Below the pieces are notes generated by a model that saw only the letters and a list, made by a program, of their open reading frames with translations, was not told the origin of the DNA and did not search any database. This document shows, one piece after another, positions 54,280 through 63,600 of a DNA stretch of 64,000 bases. The stretch comes from an uncultured Mucispirillum sp. (GTDB lineage Bacteria; Chrysiogenota; Deferribacteres; Deferribacterales; Mucispirillaceae): assembly GCA_944323205.1 (NCBI GenBank), contig CALURO010000004.1, positions 62,001 to 126,000 on the forward strand, in the 5' to 3' direction. Both the position numbers and the translations under genes were made by a program. Numbering within the stretch: the stretch's first letter is position 1; every line of letters starts with the position of its first letter.

Positions 54280-55452
54280 ATGTATAGAGTTTTAGTTGTG
54301 TTATTATTTTTATTATCAGCAGTATCTGTGTATGCAGAAACATATGAAGTAAAATCTGGAGATACTCTTTATGGTATTTTATCAGACAGATTTACTCCAC
54401 AGGAAATGGCAGAAATAAATGCACAGATAAAAAAAGATTATAAAGGTTTTATATTAAGACTTGGTATGAAATTAACGTTAGAACCTAATAAAGTTACTTT
54501 AAATGCTGCCCTTGATAAAGATATTATTATAGAGCGTATGCTTGACGGCTCAACAAAAGTAAGTATTAATGAATATCAATATGAAATGATGAATGTGCTT
54601 GTAAGAGGCACTATAGAAACAAACTTATTTGATGCAATGTATAAAGCTGGCGAAGATGCAGAATTGGCAGCAAACCTGGCAAGTATTTTTGAATGGGAAA
54701 TAGATTTTTTCAAAGATTTACGCCCAGGGGATAAGTTTATAGTATTAGTTGAGAAAAAATTTATTAAAGATAGATATGCAGGTTATGGTAAAATTGTAGC
54801 TGCTGATTTTTATAATCAAGGTAAATTAAAAAGAGCAGTTTATTATAATGATGGCGGTAAAAATAAAGGCTACTATAACGAGAAAGGGGAAGGGTTAGAG
54901 CGTGGTTTCCTTCGTGTTCCATTAAACTATTCTCGTATTTCTTCCAGATATACAACATCAAGACTTCATCCTGTATTAGGCTATCACAGACCACACTATG
55001 GTGTTGACTATGCTGCACCAACAGGTACTCCAGTAAAAGCAACAGCAAGTGGTATTGTAAAAATAAAATCCCGTTCAAAAGGAAATGGTAATTATATTGC
55101 AATTCGCCACCCAAATGGTTATGAAACATTTTATCTTCATTTAAACGGGTTTAACAGAGCAATTAAAAAGGGAAGCCATGTAGAGCAGGGGCAGATTATA
55201 GGTTATGTTGGCTCAACAGGTTATTCTACAGGACCACACCTTGATTACCGCATAAGGAAAAACGGTAAATGGTTAAACCCATTAAAATTTGTTGCAACGC
55301 CTAAAACATTGAAAAAAGATGATGTGGCTGCATTTTTAGAATTTGCTGAATCATTTTTTGATAAACTTGATATGTCACACATTATGTATGCACAAAACAG
55401 CCCGCTTTATACAGTGCCGCCTGTAAGCTCTATGGCTGTAATGCAGTTTTGA
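54280..55452 (+). CDS. Exported LysM/M23 family peptidoglycan endopeptidase
   Basis: A 390-residue protein: signal peptide (MYRVLVVLLFLLSAVSVYAE), a LysM-like domain (YEVKSGDTLYGIL, residues 22-65), a linker domain (about 85-210) and an M23 peptidase domain (about 230-345). Zinc ligands appear in HYGVDYAAP (near 246-254) and the catalytic His in FYLHLNGF. The last motif reads GPHLDYRI, with Asp replacing the second His of HxH; this variant is known in M23 proteins. It probably cuts peptide crosslinks in the murein. The last gene of this run, before a strong terminator. Confidence 0.88.
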   Translation: MYRVLVVLLFLLSAVSVYAETYEVKSGDTLYGILSDRFTPQEMAEINAQIKKDYKGFILRLGMKLTLEPNKVTLNAALDKDIIIERMLDGSTKVSINEYQYEMMNVLVRGTIETNLFDAMYKAGEDAELAANLASIFEWEIDFFKDLRPGDKFIVLVEKKFIKDRYAGYGKIVAADFYNQGKLKRAVYYNDGGKNKGYYNEKGEGLERGFLRVPLNYSRISSRYTTSRLHPVLGYHRPHYGVDYAAPTGTPVKATASGIVKIKSRSKGNGNYIAIRHPNGYETFYLHLNGFNRAIKKGSHVEQGQIIGYVGSTGYSTGPHLDYRIRKNGKWLNPLKFVATPKTLKKDDVAAFLEFAESFFDKLDMSHIMYAQNSPLYTVPPVSSMAVMQF

Positions 55453-55483
55453 TTTTTATATAATTTATAAAATAAGACAAAAT

Positions 55484-55509
55484 TTAAGCCCATATTTATG
55501 GGCTTTTTT
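55484..55509 (+). terminator. Rho-independent terminator after the M23 peptidase gene
   Basis: TAAGCCCAT with its stem at 55486-55493 pairs with ATGGGCTT at 55498-55505 across ATTT and is followed by TTTT. The convergent sigma-54 regulator gene ends 50 bases later. Confidence 0.92.
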
Positions 55510-55559
55510 ATGAGTTTTATATAAGATATTTTTTGAATAATTAATATAAATAATTTATA

Positions 55560-57119
55560 TTACACTTTATCTTGATACCATTCTGGAGTAATACCAAGCC
55601 GTCTTATTTTATAGTGTATTACTCGTGGTGATAAATCTAAATCTCTTGCAGCTGCAGACATATTACCATGGTTTCGTTTTAATGATTCCACTATTAACTC
55701 TCTTTCATAAGAGTCTACAAGTGTATTAAATGATGCTGCTCCGTCTGGTAAGAGGGAAGAGTTAGATGTTTTACCAGTCTGTAAAGATGCAGGCAGATTA
55801 TACCCATGTATACAGTCATCTGTTGCAGTAATAACTGCTCTTTCAATACAGTTTTCAAGCTCTCTGACATTGCCTGGCCAGTGGTAGCTCATAAGCATAT
55901 TAATAGCTGGTGTAGAAAGCCTTTTTATATTTTTTTTATATTTTATATTATGTTTTTCAATAAAATGTTCTGCTAAAAGTATAATATCGCTTCTTCTAGA
56001 ATTTAAGTCAGGCATAGTTATAGGGAAAATATTAAGTCTGTAATATAAGTCTTCTCTAAACTGTCCGTTTGTAATCATTTCTTCAAGATTTCTACTTGTA
56101 GCAGCAATTAACCGCACATCTGATTTTAAAGTCTGGCTGCTTCCAAGCCTTGTAAATGTTCTTTCTTGAATAAATCTTAATAACTTAACTTGTGAAGCAA
56201 GTGATAAATCACCAACTTCATCAAGAAACAATGTGCCAGTATTTGCTTTTTCCACATGCCCTATTCGCCTTGCAACTGCACCAGTAAATGCACCTTTTTC
56301 ATGACCAAACAGTTCGCTTTCCACAAGATTTTCGGGGATTGCAGCACAGTTTAAAGTGATAAATGGTTTATCTTTTCTATTGCTTAATGAAACTATTGCT
56401 CTTGCAACCATTTCTTTACCAGTGCCAGAAGCACCGCGAAGAAGTACTGTCGCATCACTTGCTGCCACCTGTTTAATTAATGCATATATTTCCCGCATAC
56501 TTTTGCAGTTGCCGATTAACGCAGGCGGGTTACTATCATCAAGCATATCCCTTAATTGCTTATTTTCATGTATCAGCTGTTCTTTTTCTTCATGTTCTGC
56601 CACAACAGCCATCAGTGCTTCACCAACAATATTTCCAACAATTTCTAAAAACTTTAAATCTTTTTGCAGGTCAGCATTTTCGTCCATTACTCTATCAACA
56701 CTTAATGTGCCTATAACTCTTTCCATATTAATAATAGGTACACATATAAATGCAATTTTTTCATCTTTATCTCGTGCACCAAGTCTGTTTAAAAATCTTG
56801 GGTCATGAACAATATCTTCAATTAAATGAGGTCTTCCACACTCTGCCACATGGCCAGTTATTCCTTCTCCAATATCATATGATATATGTTTTTTTTCAGC
56901 CTCTTGTAAATCATGGGTGGCTTCAATATATAACTTATTATGTTTTACAATAGTGAATGTGCCGCGTATCATATTAAGGCGTGAGCTTAATATTTCTAAT
57001 ATCTGGTGCAAAAGCTCGCTGACATTTTTTTTATGAACGATAGCGTAGCTTATTTCTTGTAATACTGTAATTTCTGCACTTAATGAATGTTCTTCTTGTT
57101 TTGATTTTCTGCCTGCCAT
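55560..57119 (-). CDS. Sigma-54 dependent enhancer-binding regulator with GAF domain (NifA-like)
   Basis: A 519-residue activator. An N-terminal GAF domain (about 20-175) is expected to bind a small ligand. The AAA+ domain (about 200-425) has GASGTGKE (Walker A), [17 protein letters not shown] (the GAFTGA loop that contacts sigma-54) and [12 protein letters not shown] (Walker B). The C-terminal Fis-type HTH is [26 protein letters not shown] (in parts). The order GAF-AAA-HTH is that of NifA, without a receiver domain. Targets are unknown; the gltB-gltD-dapL nitrogen genes lie nearby. It has a strong promoter (57148-57176). Confidence 0.93.
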   Translation of the reverse strand: MAGRKSKQEEHSLSAEITVLQEISYAIVHKKNVSELLHQILEILSSRLNMIRGTFTIVKHNKLYIEATHDLQEAEKKHISYDIGEGITGHVAECGRPHLIEDIVHDPRFLNRLGARDKDEKIAFICVPIINMERVIGTLSVDRVMDENADLQKDLKFLEIVGNIVGEALMAVVAEHEEKEQLIHENKQLRDMLDDSNPPALIGNCKSMREIYALIKQVAASDATVLLRGASGTGKEMVARAIVSLSNRKDKPFITLNCAAIPENLVESELFGHEKGAFTGAVARRIGHVEKANTGTLFLDEVGDLSLASQVKLLRFIQERTFTRLGSSQTLKSDVRLIAATSRNLEEMITNGQFREDLYYRLNIFPITMPDLNSRRSDIILLAEHFIEKHNIKYKKNIKRLSTPAINMLMSYHWPGNVRELENCIERAVITATDDCIHGYNLPASLQTGKTSNSSLLPDGAASFNTLVDSYERELIVESLKRNHGNMSAAARDLDLSPRVIHYKIRRLGITPEWYQDKV

Positions 57120-57147
57120 TTATAATCCTTATTATTTTGAATAATAG

Positions 57148-57176
57148 GTTATAATTAAATTTTACAAAATTGTAAA
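57148..57176 (-). promoter_or_regulatory. Sigma-70 type promoter of the sigma-54 regulator gene
   Basis: Read leftwards, TTTACA (57176-57171) and TATAAC (57153-57148) are separated by exactly 17 bases and lie about 30 bases before the ATG at 57119. Confidence 0.65.
57161..57176. promoter_or_regulatory. Inverted repeat overlapping the regulator -35 box (operator candidate)
   Basis: TTTACAA and TTGTAAA form perfect 7-base arms around AA. The repeat covers the -35 hexamer of the regulator promoter, so a dimeric protein bound here would repress it. Auto-regulation is plausible but unproven. Confidence 0.45.
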
Positions 57177-57196
57177 GAGAAAATATTATTTTTTTA

Positions 57197-57224
57197 TTGA
57201 CAAATCCCCCCCCCATGATATTTT
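57197..57224 (+). promoter_or_regulatory. Promoter with a C9 tract in its spacer (phase-variation candidate)
   Basis: TTGACA at 57197-57202 is a perfect -35 box. TATTTT at 57219-57224 is the best -10, with a 16-base spacer that contains nine consecutive C (57206-57214). In this very AT-rich sequence such a tract is exceptional. Gain of one C would give the optimal 17-base spacing; loss would weaken the promoter. It drives the small Cys-rich gene at 57273. A palindrome ATCAGCTGAT at 57230-57239 lies at the expected transcription start. Confidence 0.6.
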
Positions 57225-57272
57225 TTAAAATCAGCTGATAATATTTAAATAATTAAATAAGAAGGAGTTTTT

Positions 57273-57479
57273 ATGGCATCATGTAACAAACAAAGAGAAC
57301 AATGTGCAACATGTGAATATTGGTCTGGTCATCGCGAACCAGATAATTGGTTTGATAATGTGGAATATATGGATAATCATAAAGGTAAATGCTATAATAA
57401 AAGGTCTTGGAATGGAAATGAAAAATATCCTACAGATAATTGCAATAATTGGCAACGATGGATGGTGCTAGGACAGTGA
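57273..57479 (+). CDS. Small cysteine-rich protein (CxxCxYW family)
   Basis: A 68-residue protein with CATCEYWSGHREP (Cys near 11 and 14), then KGKCYNK (Cys near 41) and DNCNNWQRW (Cys near 57). The four-cysteine spacing and many aromatic residues suggest a zinc or iron-binding fold. Similar CxxCxYW microproteins occur in phages and accessory regions, as far as I recall. No enzymatic motif is visible. AAGAAGGAG lies before the ATG. Its end overlaps the DUF1643 gene and its promoter holds the C9 tract. Confidence 0.75.
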   Translation: MASCNKQREQCATCEYWSGHREPDNWFDNVEYMDNHKGKCYNKRSWNGNEKYPTDNCNNWQRWMVLGQ

Positions 57480-57967
57480 AGTATATTACTTCCGACGCAG
57501 AAATTTCTTCATGCAAAACATATAGATATTTTTTACAGCGGACATGGGATATTAATAATGAAATGATGACATTTATCATGCTCAACCCAAGTAAAGCAGA
57601 TGCTCTAAAAGATGACCCAACTATTCGTAAGTGTGTTATGTTAGCAAAAAAAGAGAATTGTAGTGGTATATATGTTATTAACCTATTTGCATTAAGGTCA
57701 TCACAACCGAAAGATTTATACATACATAATAATCCTGTTGGACCTGATAATGATTATTGGATTGATGAAATCACAAAAAAATCTAAAATAATCGTAGTTG
57801 CATGGGGAAATGATGGTAACCTTTTAAATCGTGATATTGAAGTATGTGAAAAATTAAAATCACTTGGTTTAAATTTATATTGTTTAGGTTTAAACAAAAA
57901 TGGTTCTCCAAAACATCCATTAGCTCGTAATATTGACATTAATACAAAACTAGTTAAATATGAATAA
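57476..57967 (+). CDS. DUF1643 domain protein
   Basis: The conserved core is unmistakable: MTFIMLNPSKADALKDDPTIRKC (in parts, near 29-51), VINLFALRSSQPKDL, NPVGPDNDYWI, VVAWGNDG and CLGLNKNGSPKHPL. DUF1643 proteins are about 160 residues, found in phages and scattered bacteria, function unknown. I choose the GTG at 57476, which overlaps the previous TGA as GTGA and gives the usual N-terminus (MKYITSDAE); in-frame starts at 57449 or 57458 would add 6-9 residues. It is cotranslated with the Cys-rich protein. Confidence 0.85.
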   Translation: MKYITSDAEISSCKTYRYFLQRTWDINNEMMTFIMLNPSKADALKDDPTIRKCVMLAKKENCSGIYVINLFALRSSQPKDLYIHNNPVGPDNDYWIDEITKKSKIIVVAWGNDGNLLNRDIEVCEKLKSLGLNLYCLGLNKNGSPKHPLARNIDINTKLVKYE

Positions 57968-57993
57968 GAATATTAATTTTAATTAATATTCTT
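57966..57993 (+). terminator. Perfect AT inverted repeat after the DUF1643 gene
   Basis: AAGAATATTAATT at 57966-57978 and AATTAATATTCTT at 57981-57993 are perfect 13-base arms around TT, starting in the stop codon. There is no clear T-run afterwards, so termination is uncertain. It may also be a protein-binding site or the edge of an inserted cassette. Confidence 0.45.
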
Positions 57994-58000
57994 ACATATT

Positions 58001-58026
58001 AAAAACCCCCTGAAGTATTCAGGGGG
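58001..58026 (-). terminator. Rho-independent terminator of gltB-gltD-dapL
   Basis: CCCCCTGAA at 58006-58014 pairs with TTCAGGGGG at 58018-58026 across GTA. Read leftwards, a T-run (complement of 58001-58005) follows. It lies 22 bases after the dapL stop. Confidence 0.93.
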
Positions 58027-58047
58027 AAGTGTGAAGGAATAAACTAA

Positions 58048-59280
58048 TTAGAAGCTGCCTTGTGATATTCGCTGCATTGCTTCCTTAGTTTTTTCTTGGC
58101 TGCCAAATGCTGTTAATCTAAAATAACCTTCGCCGCATGGACCAAAGCCAGAGCCTGGTGTGCCTACTATTTGATATTTTTCAAGTAAAATATCAAGAAA
58201 ATCAAACGACTTAATACCATCAGGTATTTTCCACCAAATATATGGAGCATTAACGCCGCCATATACTTCAAAGCCTGCCTGTTTTAATCCATCTAAGATT
58301 ATTTTAGCATTATTCATATAGTATTTAACCACTTCTTTTGTTTCTTTCATACCTTGTTCAGAATATACTGCTTCGGCTGCTCTTTGAGTAACATATGATA
58401 CTCCGTTAAATTTAGTTGTCTGCCTTCTATTCCAAAGTTTATTAAGTGCTACTTTGCTGCCAATATCATCAAAAGCATATAATTCTTTTGGTACAACAGT
58501 AAAAGCACATCTTATACCAGTAAAACCTGCTGTTTTAGAAAATGATTTAAACTCTACAGCAACTTTTTTTGCATCAGGTATTTCATATATTGAGCCGCAT
58601 ACATCTTCTTCTTGAATATATGCACTGTATGCACTGTCATATAGAATAATGGAATTATTTTCCAGTGCATAATCTACCCATGCTTTAAGGTCTGCTTTTG
58701 TTAATGCTGTGCCTGTTGGGTTATTAGGCGAGCAGATATATATTAAATCTGCATGCTTGTCTGGAAAAGCAGGTTTAAAATTATTTTCTTTTGTAGAAGG
58801 CATATAAATGATTTTTTCAAAATATCCTTTATCATTTAATTTGCCACTTCTGCCAGCCATAACATTACTGTCAAGGTATACTGGATAAACTGGGTCAGCA
58901 ATTGCAACAGTAGAGTTAATATCAAATATTTCCTGAATATTAGCTACATCACATTTAGAACCGTCACTTATAAATATCTCATCTGATGATATATCAATAT
59001 TTCTTGACTTGTATTCTCCATTAATTACTGCATTAATTAAAAAATCATATCCCTGTTCAGGTCCGTACCCCCTAAAAGTAGAATTTTCAGCCATTTCTTT
59101 AGCTGCTTTTTCCATTGCCCTTACCACTGCATTAGTAAGTGGGCGGGTAACATCACCAATCCCCATTCTAATAATATCTGCTTTTGGATTAGCTTCCTGA
59201 TATGCTTTTATTTTTCTTGCAATTTCTGCAAAAAGATAGCTGTTAGGAAGCAGTAAATAATTAGAATTAATTTTTACCAT
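58048..59280 (-). CDS. dapL: LL-diaminopimelate aminotransferase
   Basis: Makes LL-diaminopimelate directly from tetrahydrodipicolinate and glutamate, the short route to lysine and murein used by plants, chlamydiae, spirochaetes and some anaerobes. The 410-residue protein has [43 protein letters not shown] (near 190) and the PLP lysine in [12 protein letters not shown] (near 248). It is 2 bases after gltD, so the glutamate used as amino donor is made by the same operon. Confidence 0.94.
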   Translation of the reverse strand: MVKINSNYLLLPNSYLFAEIARKIKAYQEANPKADIIRMGIGDVTRPLTNAVVRAMEKAAKEMAENSTFRGYGPEQGYDFLINAVINGEYKSRNIDISSDEIFISDGSKCDVANIQEIFDINSTVAIADPVYPVYLDSNVMAGRSGKLNDKGYFEKIIYMPSTKENNFKPAFPDKHADLIYICSPNNPTGTALTKADLKAWVDYALENNSIILYDSAYSAYIQEEDVCGSIYEIPDAKKVAVEFKSFSKTAGFTGIRCAFTVVPKELYAFDDIGSKVALNKLWNRRQTTKFNGVSYVTQRAAEAVYSEQGMKETKEVVKYYMNNAKIILDGLKQAGFEVYGGVNAPYIWWKIPDGIKSFDFLDILLEKYQIVGTPGSGFGPCGEGYFRLTAFGSQEKTKEAMQRISQGSF

Positions 59281-59282
59281 TT

Positions 59283-60674
59283 TTAAATTCCTTTTAAATA
59301 ATTATCAACTTCTTTTGCTGTTTCTTTAGCATTAGCCATTGCTCTTACAACAAGTGACTGGCCAGTTTTCATATCACCGCATGTAAAAATACCTTGAGAT
59401 GAATTGCCTTCCACTCTGCCTCTTTTATCAGCTTCTAAGTGCAAATCTTTAATAAATGAATTATTATCTACACCTAAAAAGCCCATAGCAATAAACACAT
59501 AATCTGCTTTAATATTTGTAAGGGTTCCATCTACTTCTTTAAAAGATACAGGTCTGCCTTCTGGAGAAAATTCCCAGGCAGCATCAACAATATCAATACT
59601 TGTAACAGCTCCATTTGTTCCATGAAATTCTTTTACAACTTTTGCCCAGAGTCTAATGCCGCCTTCTTTATGGCTTGAAGATGTTTTAAGTTCATAAGGC
59701 CAGTCTGGCCAAGGGGTAGAGACAGAGCGTTCTTTTGGTGGCTCTGGCATAATTTCAATTTGAGTGATATTTGCAGCTTTTTGTCTGATAGATGTACCTA
59801 AACAGTCACTTCCTGTATCGCCGCCACCAATAATAACAACATCTTTACCTTTTACATCAATAGGCAGTTTGTTTACTTCTTTGCCTATAAACATATTCTG
59901 TCCAGATAAAAACTCTAATGCAAAGTGGATATTTTTTAATTCTCTGCCTTTGATTTGTAAATCTCTAGGCACAGGTGTTCCTATTGCAAGCACTGTTGCA
60001 TCATATTTTTTATTTAAATATTCAGCAGAAATATCTTTGCCTATCTCTGTATTAAACTGAAAGTCAATTCCAGATGCTTTTAAAATATCTATGCGTCTTT
60101 CAATAATTTGTTTTTCAAGTTTAAAATCAGGTATACCATATCTTAAAAGACCGCCTGCATATTTTCTTTTTTCATAGACTGTAACATTATGTCCTTTTTT
60201 ATAAAGCTCAAAAGCCATATAAAGCCCAGAAGGACCTGCACCAACTACAGCAACACTTTTGCCGCTTTTGCTTTCTGGCACAATCTGTTTTACATATCCA
60301 TTTTCAAAAGCATTTTCTATAACTGCTTTTTCAAGCTGCCTAATCATAACAGGCACATTTTCAATATTTTTAGTGCAGGCATTTTCACAAAGGGCAGGGC
60401 ATACTCTGCTAGTAAATTCAGGCATATTACTTGTTTCGCTTAATATTTCCCATGCTCTTTTCCAGTTTAAAGTTCTTGCAGCTTCATTCATTTCTGGTAT
60501 TACATTGCCTAATGGGCATCCAAGACCATGGCAGAATGGTATACCACAGTCCATACATCTTGAAGCCTGCATAGTTAATTCTTCTGTATTAAATTTTCTT
60601 TCTACTTCATTATAGTCTTCTACACGAGTAGCTTCTGGTCTGTATATATTTTGTATTCTTGGTATATTTTTCAT
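59283..60674 (-). CDS. gltD: Glutamate synthase (NADPH) small subunit
   Basis: Carries electrons from NADPH through FAD to GltB. The 463-residue chain has two Fe-S motifs near the N-terminus ([18 protein letters not shown] at 40-57 and [12 protein letters not shown] near 92), the FAD Rossmann motif [18 protein letters not shown] (near 147) and the NADPH motif GGGDTGSDC (near 287), then MAMGF-like FIAMGFLG and [14 protein letters not shown]. It lies 19 bases after gltB on the same strand. Confidence 0.95.
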   Translation of the reverse strand: MKNIPRIQNIYRPEATRVEDYNEVERKFNTEELTMQASRCMDCGIPFCHGLGCPLGNVIPEMNEAARTLNWKRAWEILSETSNMPEFTSRVCPALCENACTKNIENVPVMIRQLEKAVIENAFENGYVKQIVPESKSGKSVAVVGAGPSGLYMAFELYKKGHNVTVYEKRKYAGGLLRYGIPDFKLEKQIIERRIDILKASGIDFQFNTEIGKDISAEYLNKKYDATVLAIGTPVPRDLQIKGRELKNIHFALEFLSGQNMFIGKEVNKLPIDVKGKDVVIIGGGDTGSDCLGTSIRQKAANITQIEIMPEPPKERSVSTPWPDWPYELKTSSSHKEGGIRLWAKVVKEFHGTNGAVTSIDIVDAAWEFSPEGRPVSFKEVDGTLTNIKADYVFIAMGFLGVDNNSFIKDLHLEADKRGRVEGNSSQGIFTCGDMKTGQSLVVRAMANAKETAKEVDNYLKGI

Positions 60675-60693
60675 AATCTTTTATCCTCAAAAA

Positions 60694-63600
60694 TTAGTTG
60701 CTGCCGTTTTCTTTTATTGCCTGTAATGCTTTTTTATAATCAACAGGAAATACTTTAACAAACATATCTCTATAATTTTCCCAGTTTGCAGTTATTTCTT
60801 TTGCTTTTTGGCTGTCAGTATATTTAATATGTTCATTCAGCAGTGATAAAAGTTCTTTTTCGTCATCGCTGCCTGGTTCTATATTTTCTAAGTCAACAGA
60901 GCTTGTATTACAGCGTAAGTCAAAATCGTTGCTCATATCAAGAACATAAGCAATACCACCAGTCATACCAGCTGCAAAGTTAACACCAGTATTACCAAGT
61001 ATTACAACTCTGCCACCTGTCATATATTCGCAGCCGTGGTCGCCAATACCTTCCACAACTGATATAAAACCGCTGTTTCTAATAGCAAACCTTTCACCAG
61101 CCTGACCATTTAAGAATATTTTACCACCTGTACCGCCATATCCTATAACATTACCAGCTACCACATTTTCTGATGCTTCAAATGTTGCATTTTTTGCTGG
61201 TTTTACAATAATTTTACCACCTGATATACCTTTTCCAACAAAGTCATTTGCTTCGCCTTCTAAATTAAATGTAATACCGTGAGCTAAAAATGCACCAAAA
61301 CTTTGACCAGCACAGCCTTTAAAGTTTACATTTATAGTGTCATCATCTAAGCCTTTTAAGCCATATTTTTTAGCAATATTATGGGAAAGCTCTGTTCCAA
61401 CAGTTCTGTTAATATTTTTTATTTCTAAATCAACAGTTTTAGCTTTACCTGTTTCCACACTTTCTTTAAATGCATCAAGCAGATATTTTCTATCATAGTT
61501 TTCAAGTTCATAAGCTGAAGTGCCGCTGTATTTTATCTCTTTACCGCTTACAGTCTGCAGTATTTTAGAGAAATCAAGATTTTTAGTTTTATAAAATTCT
61601 ATTGCTTTATTTACCTGTAATAAATCACTTCTGCCAATAGCTTCATCAAGAGTTCTAAGTCCTAAAGCAGCTAAATATTCTCTTACTTCTTCAGCAATGA
61701 ATATAAGGAAGTTTTCAACATATTCTGGTTTGCCTGTAAATTTTTTCCTTAATTCTTTATCCTGAGTTGCAATACCTACAGGGCATGTATTTGAATGACA
61801 CTGCCTCATCATAACACAGCCTAAACTAGCAAGAACTGTTGTAGCAAATCCAAACTCTTCTGCACCTAAAAGGGCTGCAATAATAACATCTCTACCTGTT
61901 TTCAACTGTCCATCTGTCTGCAGTCTAACTCTGCCGCGAAGTTTGTTTAAAACAAGTGTTTGCTGTGCTTCTGCAAGCCCTAATTCCCAAGGAAGCCCTG
62001 CATGTTTTATACTTGTTAATGGAGAAGCACCAGTTCCGCCATCGTGTCCGCTAATTAATATTACATCAGAATGTGCTTTTGCAACACCTGCTGCAATAGT
62101 ACCAACACCTACTTCTGAAACAAGTTTTACAGATATTCTTGCTTCTGGATTAGAGTTGCGCAGGTCATATATAAGCTGAGCTAAATCCTCAATAGAGTAT
62201 ATATCATGGTGTGGTGGTGGAGATATTAAACTGACATTTGGCATAGAGTGTCTTAATTTTGCAATAAATGCATCTACTTTATGTCCTGGAAGCTGTCCGC
62301 CTTCACCAGGTTTTGCACCTTGTGCCATTTTTATCTGCAGTTCTTTTGCATTAGCTAAGTATTCTATAGTAACACCAAATCTGCCACTTGCAATCTGTTT
62401 AATTGCACTGCTTCTAACTTCACCTTTTTCATTAGGTTTATATCTTTCCGGATCTTCACCACCTTCACCGCAGTTACTCATACCACCTAATTTATTCATA
62501 GCAATAGCTATTGTTTCGTGAGCTTCTGGGCTGATAGAGCCAAGTGACATAGCACCAGTTACAAATCTTTTAACGATAGAAGATGCACTTTCAACCTCTT
62601 CTAAAGGAACAGGTACTGCTGTTGCAAATTCAAAAAGCCCCCTTAATGTACATAAATGTTTTGACTGCTCATTAATAAGTTTTGCATAGGCTTTATATTT
62701 TTCTTTATTATTGCTTTGAACAGCCTGTCTAAATAATGTCATACTTTCTGGTGTCCATAAGTGGTGTTCACCATCTTTTCTATAATGATACTGTCCGCCT
62801 GAAGAAAGCATATTCTCGTTATGTTCATCAGCTGCTTTTCTTCTCATTAGTGCTTCATGCTCTATTTCTTTTAAGCCTATACCATTAATGCGGCTTGCTG
62901 TGCCTGTAAAATATTCTTTTATTATATCACTGTTTAAACCAACTGCTTCAAAAAGCTGGCCGCTTCTGTAACTTCTTAATGTGGAAATACCCATTTTACT
63001 CATTACTTTTAAAAGCCCTTTATCAATAGCTTTAATATAGTTTTCTGTAGCTTTCACTTTATCTGCTTTTATTTCATTATCATCAACAAGTGCAGATATA
63101 CTTTCAAGTGCAAGATAAGGACATACTGCTGTTGCACCATAACCTAAAAGAAGAGCAAAATGCATAATTTCTCTAGCTTCACCAGTTTCTAAAATAACAG
63201 CAGATTCTGGGCGTATTCCGGCTTTTGATAATGCTTTATTAACAGCAGTAACTGCAAGAAGTGATGGTATTGGAGTATATCCCTCTTCAATATGTTTATC
63301 ACTAAGTATTAAAATAGGGCAGCCTTCTTTTACTTTTTCAACAGCTATTTCTGCAATATTTTTTAATGACTGTTCTAAATCATTTCTAAATGATATATTA
63401 ATAACTGCAGACTGAAATCCGTCTTCTCTAATGCTTCTAAGCCTTTTAAGTTCATCATTTGTGATAATTGGTCTTGGAAGTTCAATTACTCTTGCATGAT
63501 ATGCACCATCTTCTAATATGTTGCCTTTATTGCCTATAAAAGTAATAAGGCTCATAACTAAATCTTCCCTGATAGAATCTATAGGCGGATTAGTAACCTG

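Noticed and set aside
55560..57119. Response-regulator (NtrC-type) interpretation of the sigma-54 activator
   Set aside because: The N-terminal domain is GAF-like and lacks the receiver Asp/Lys pattern.
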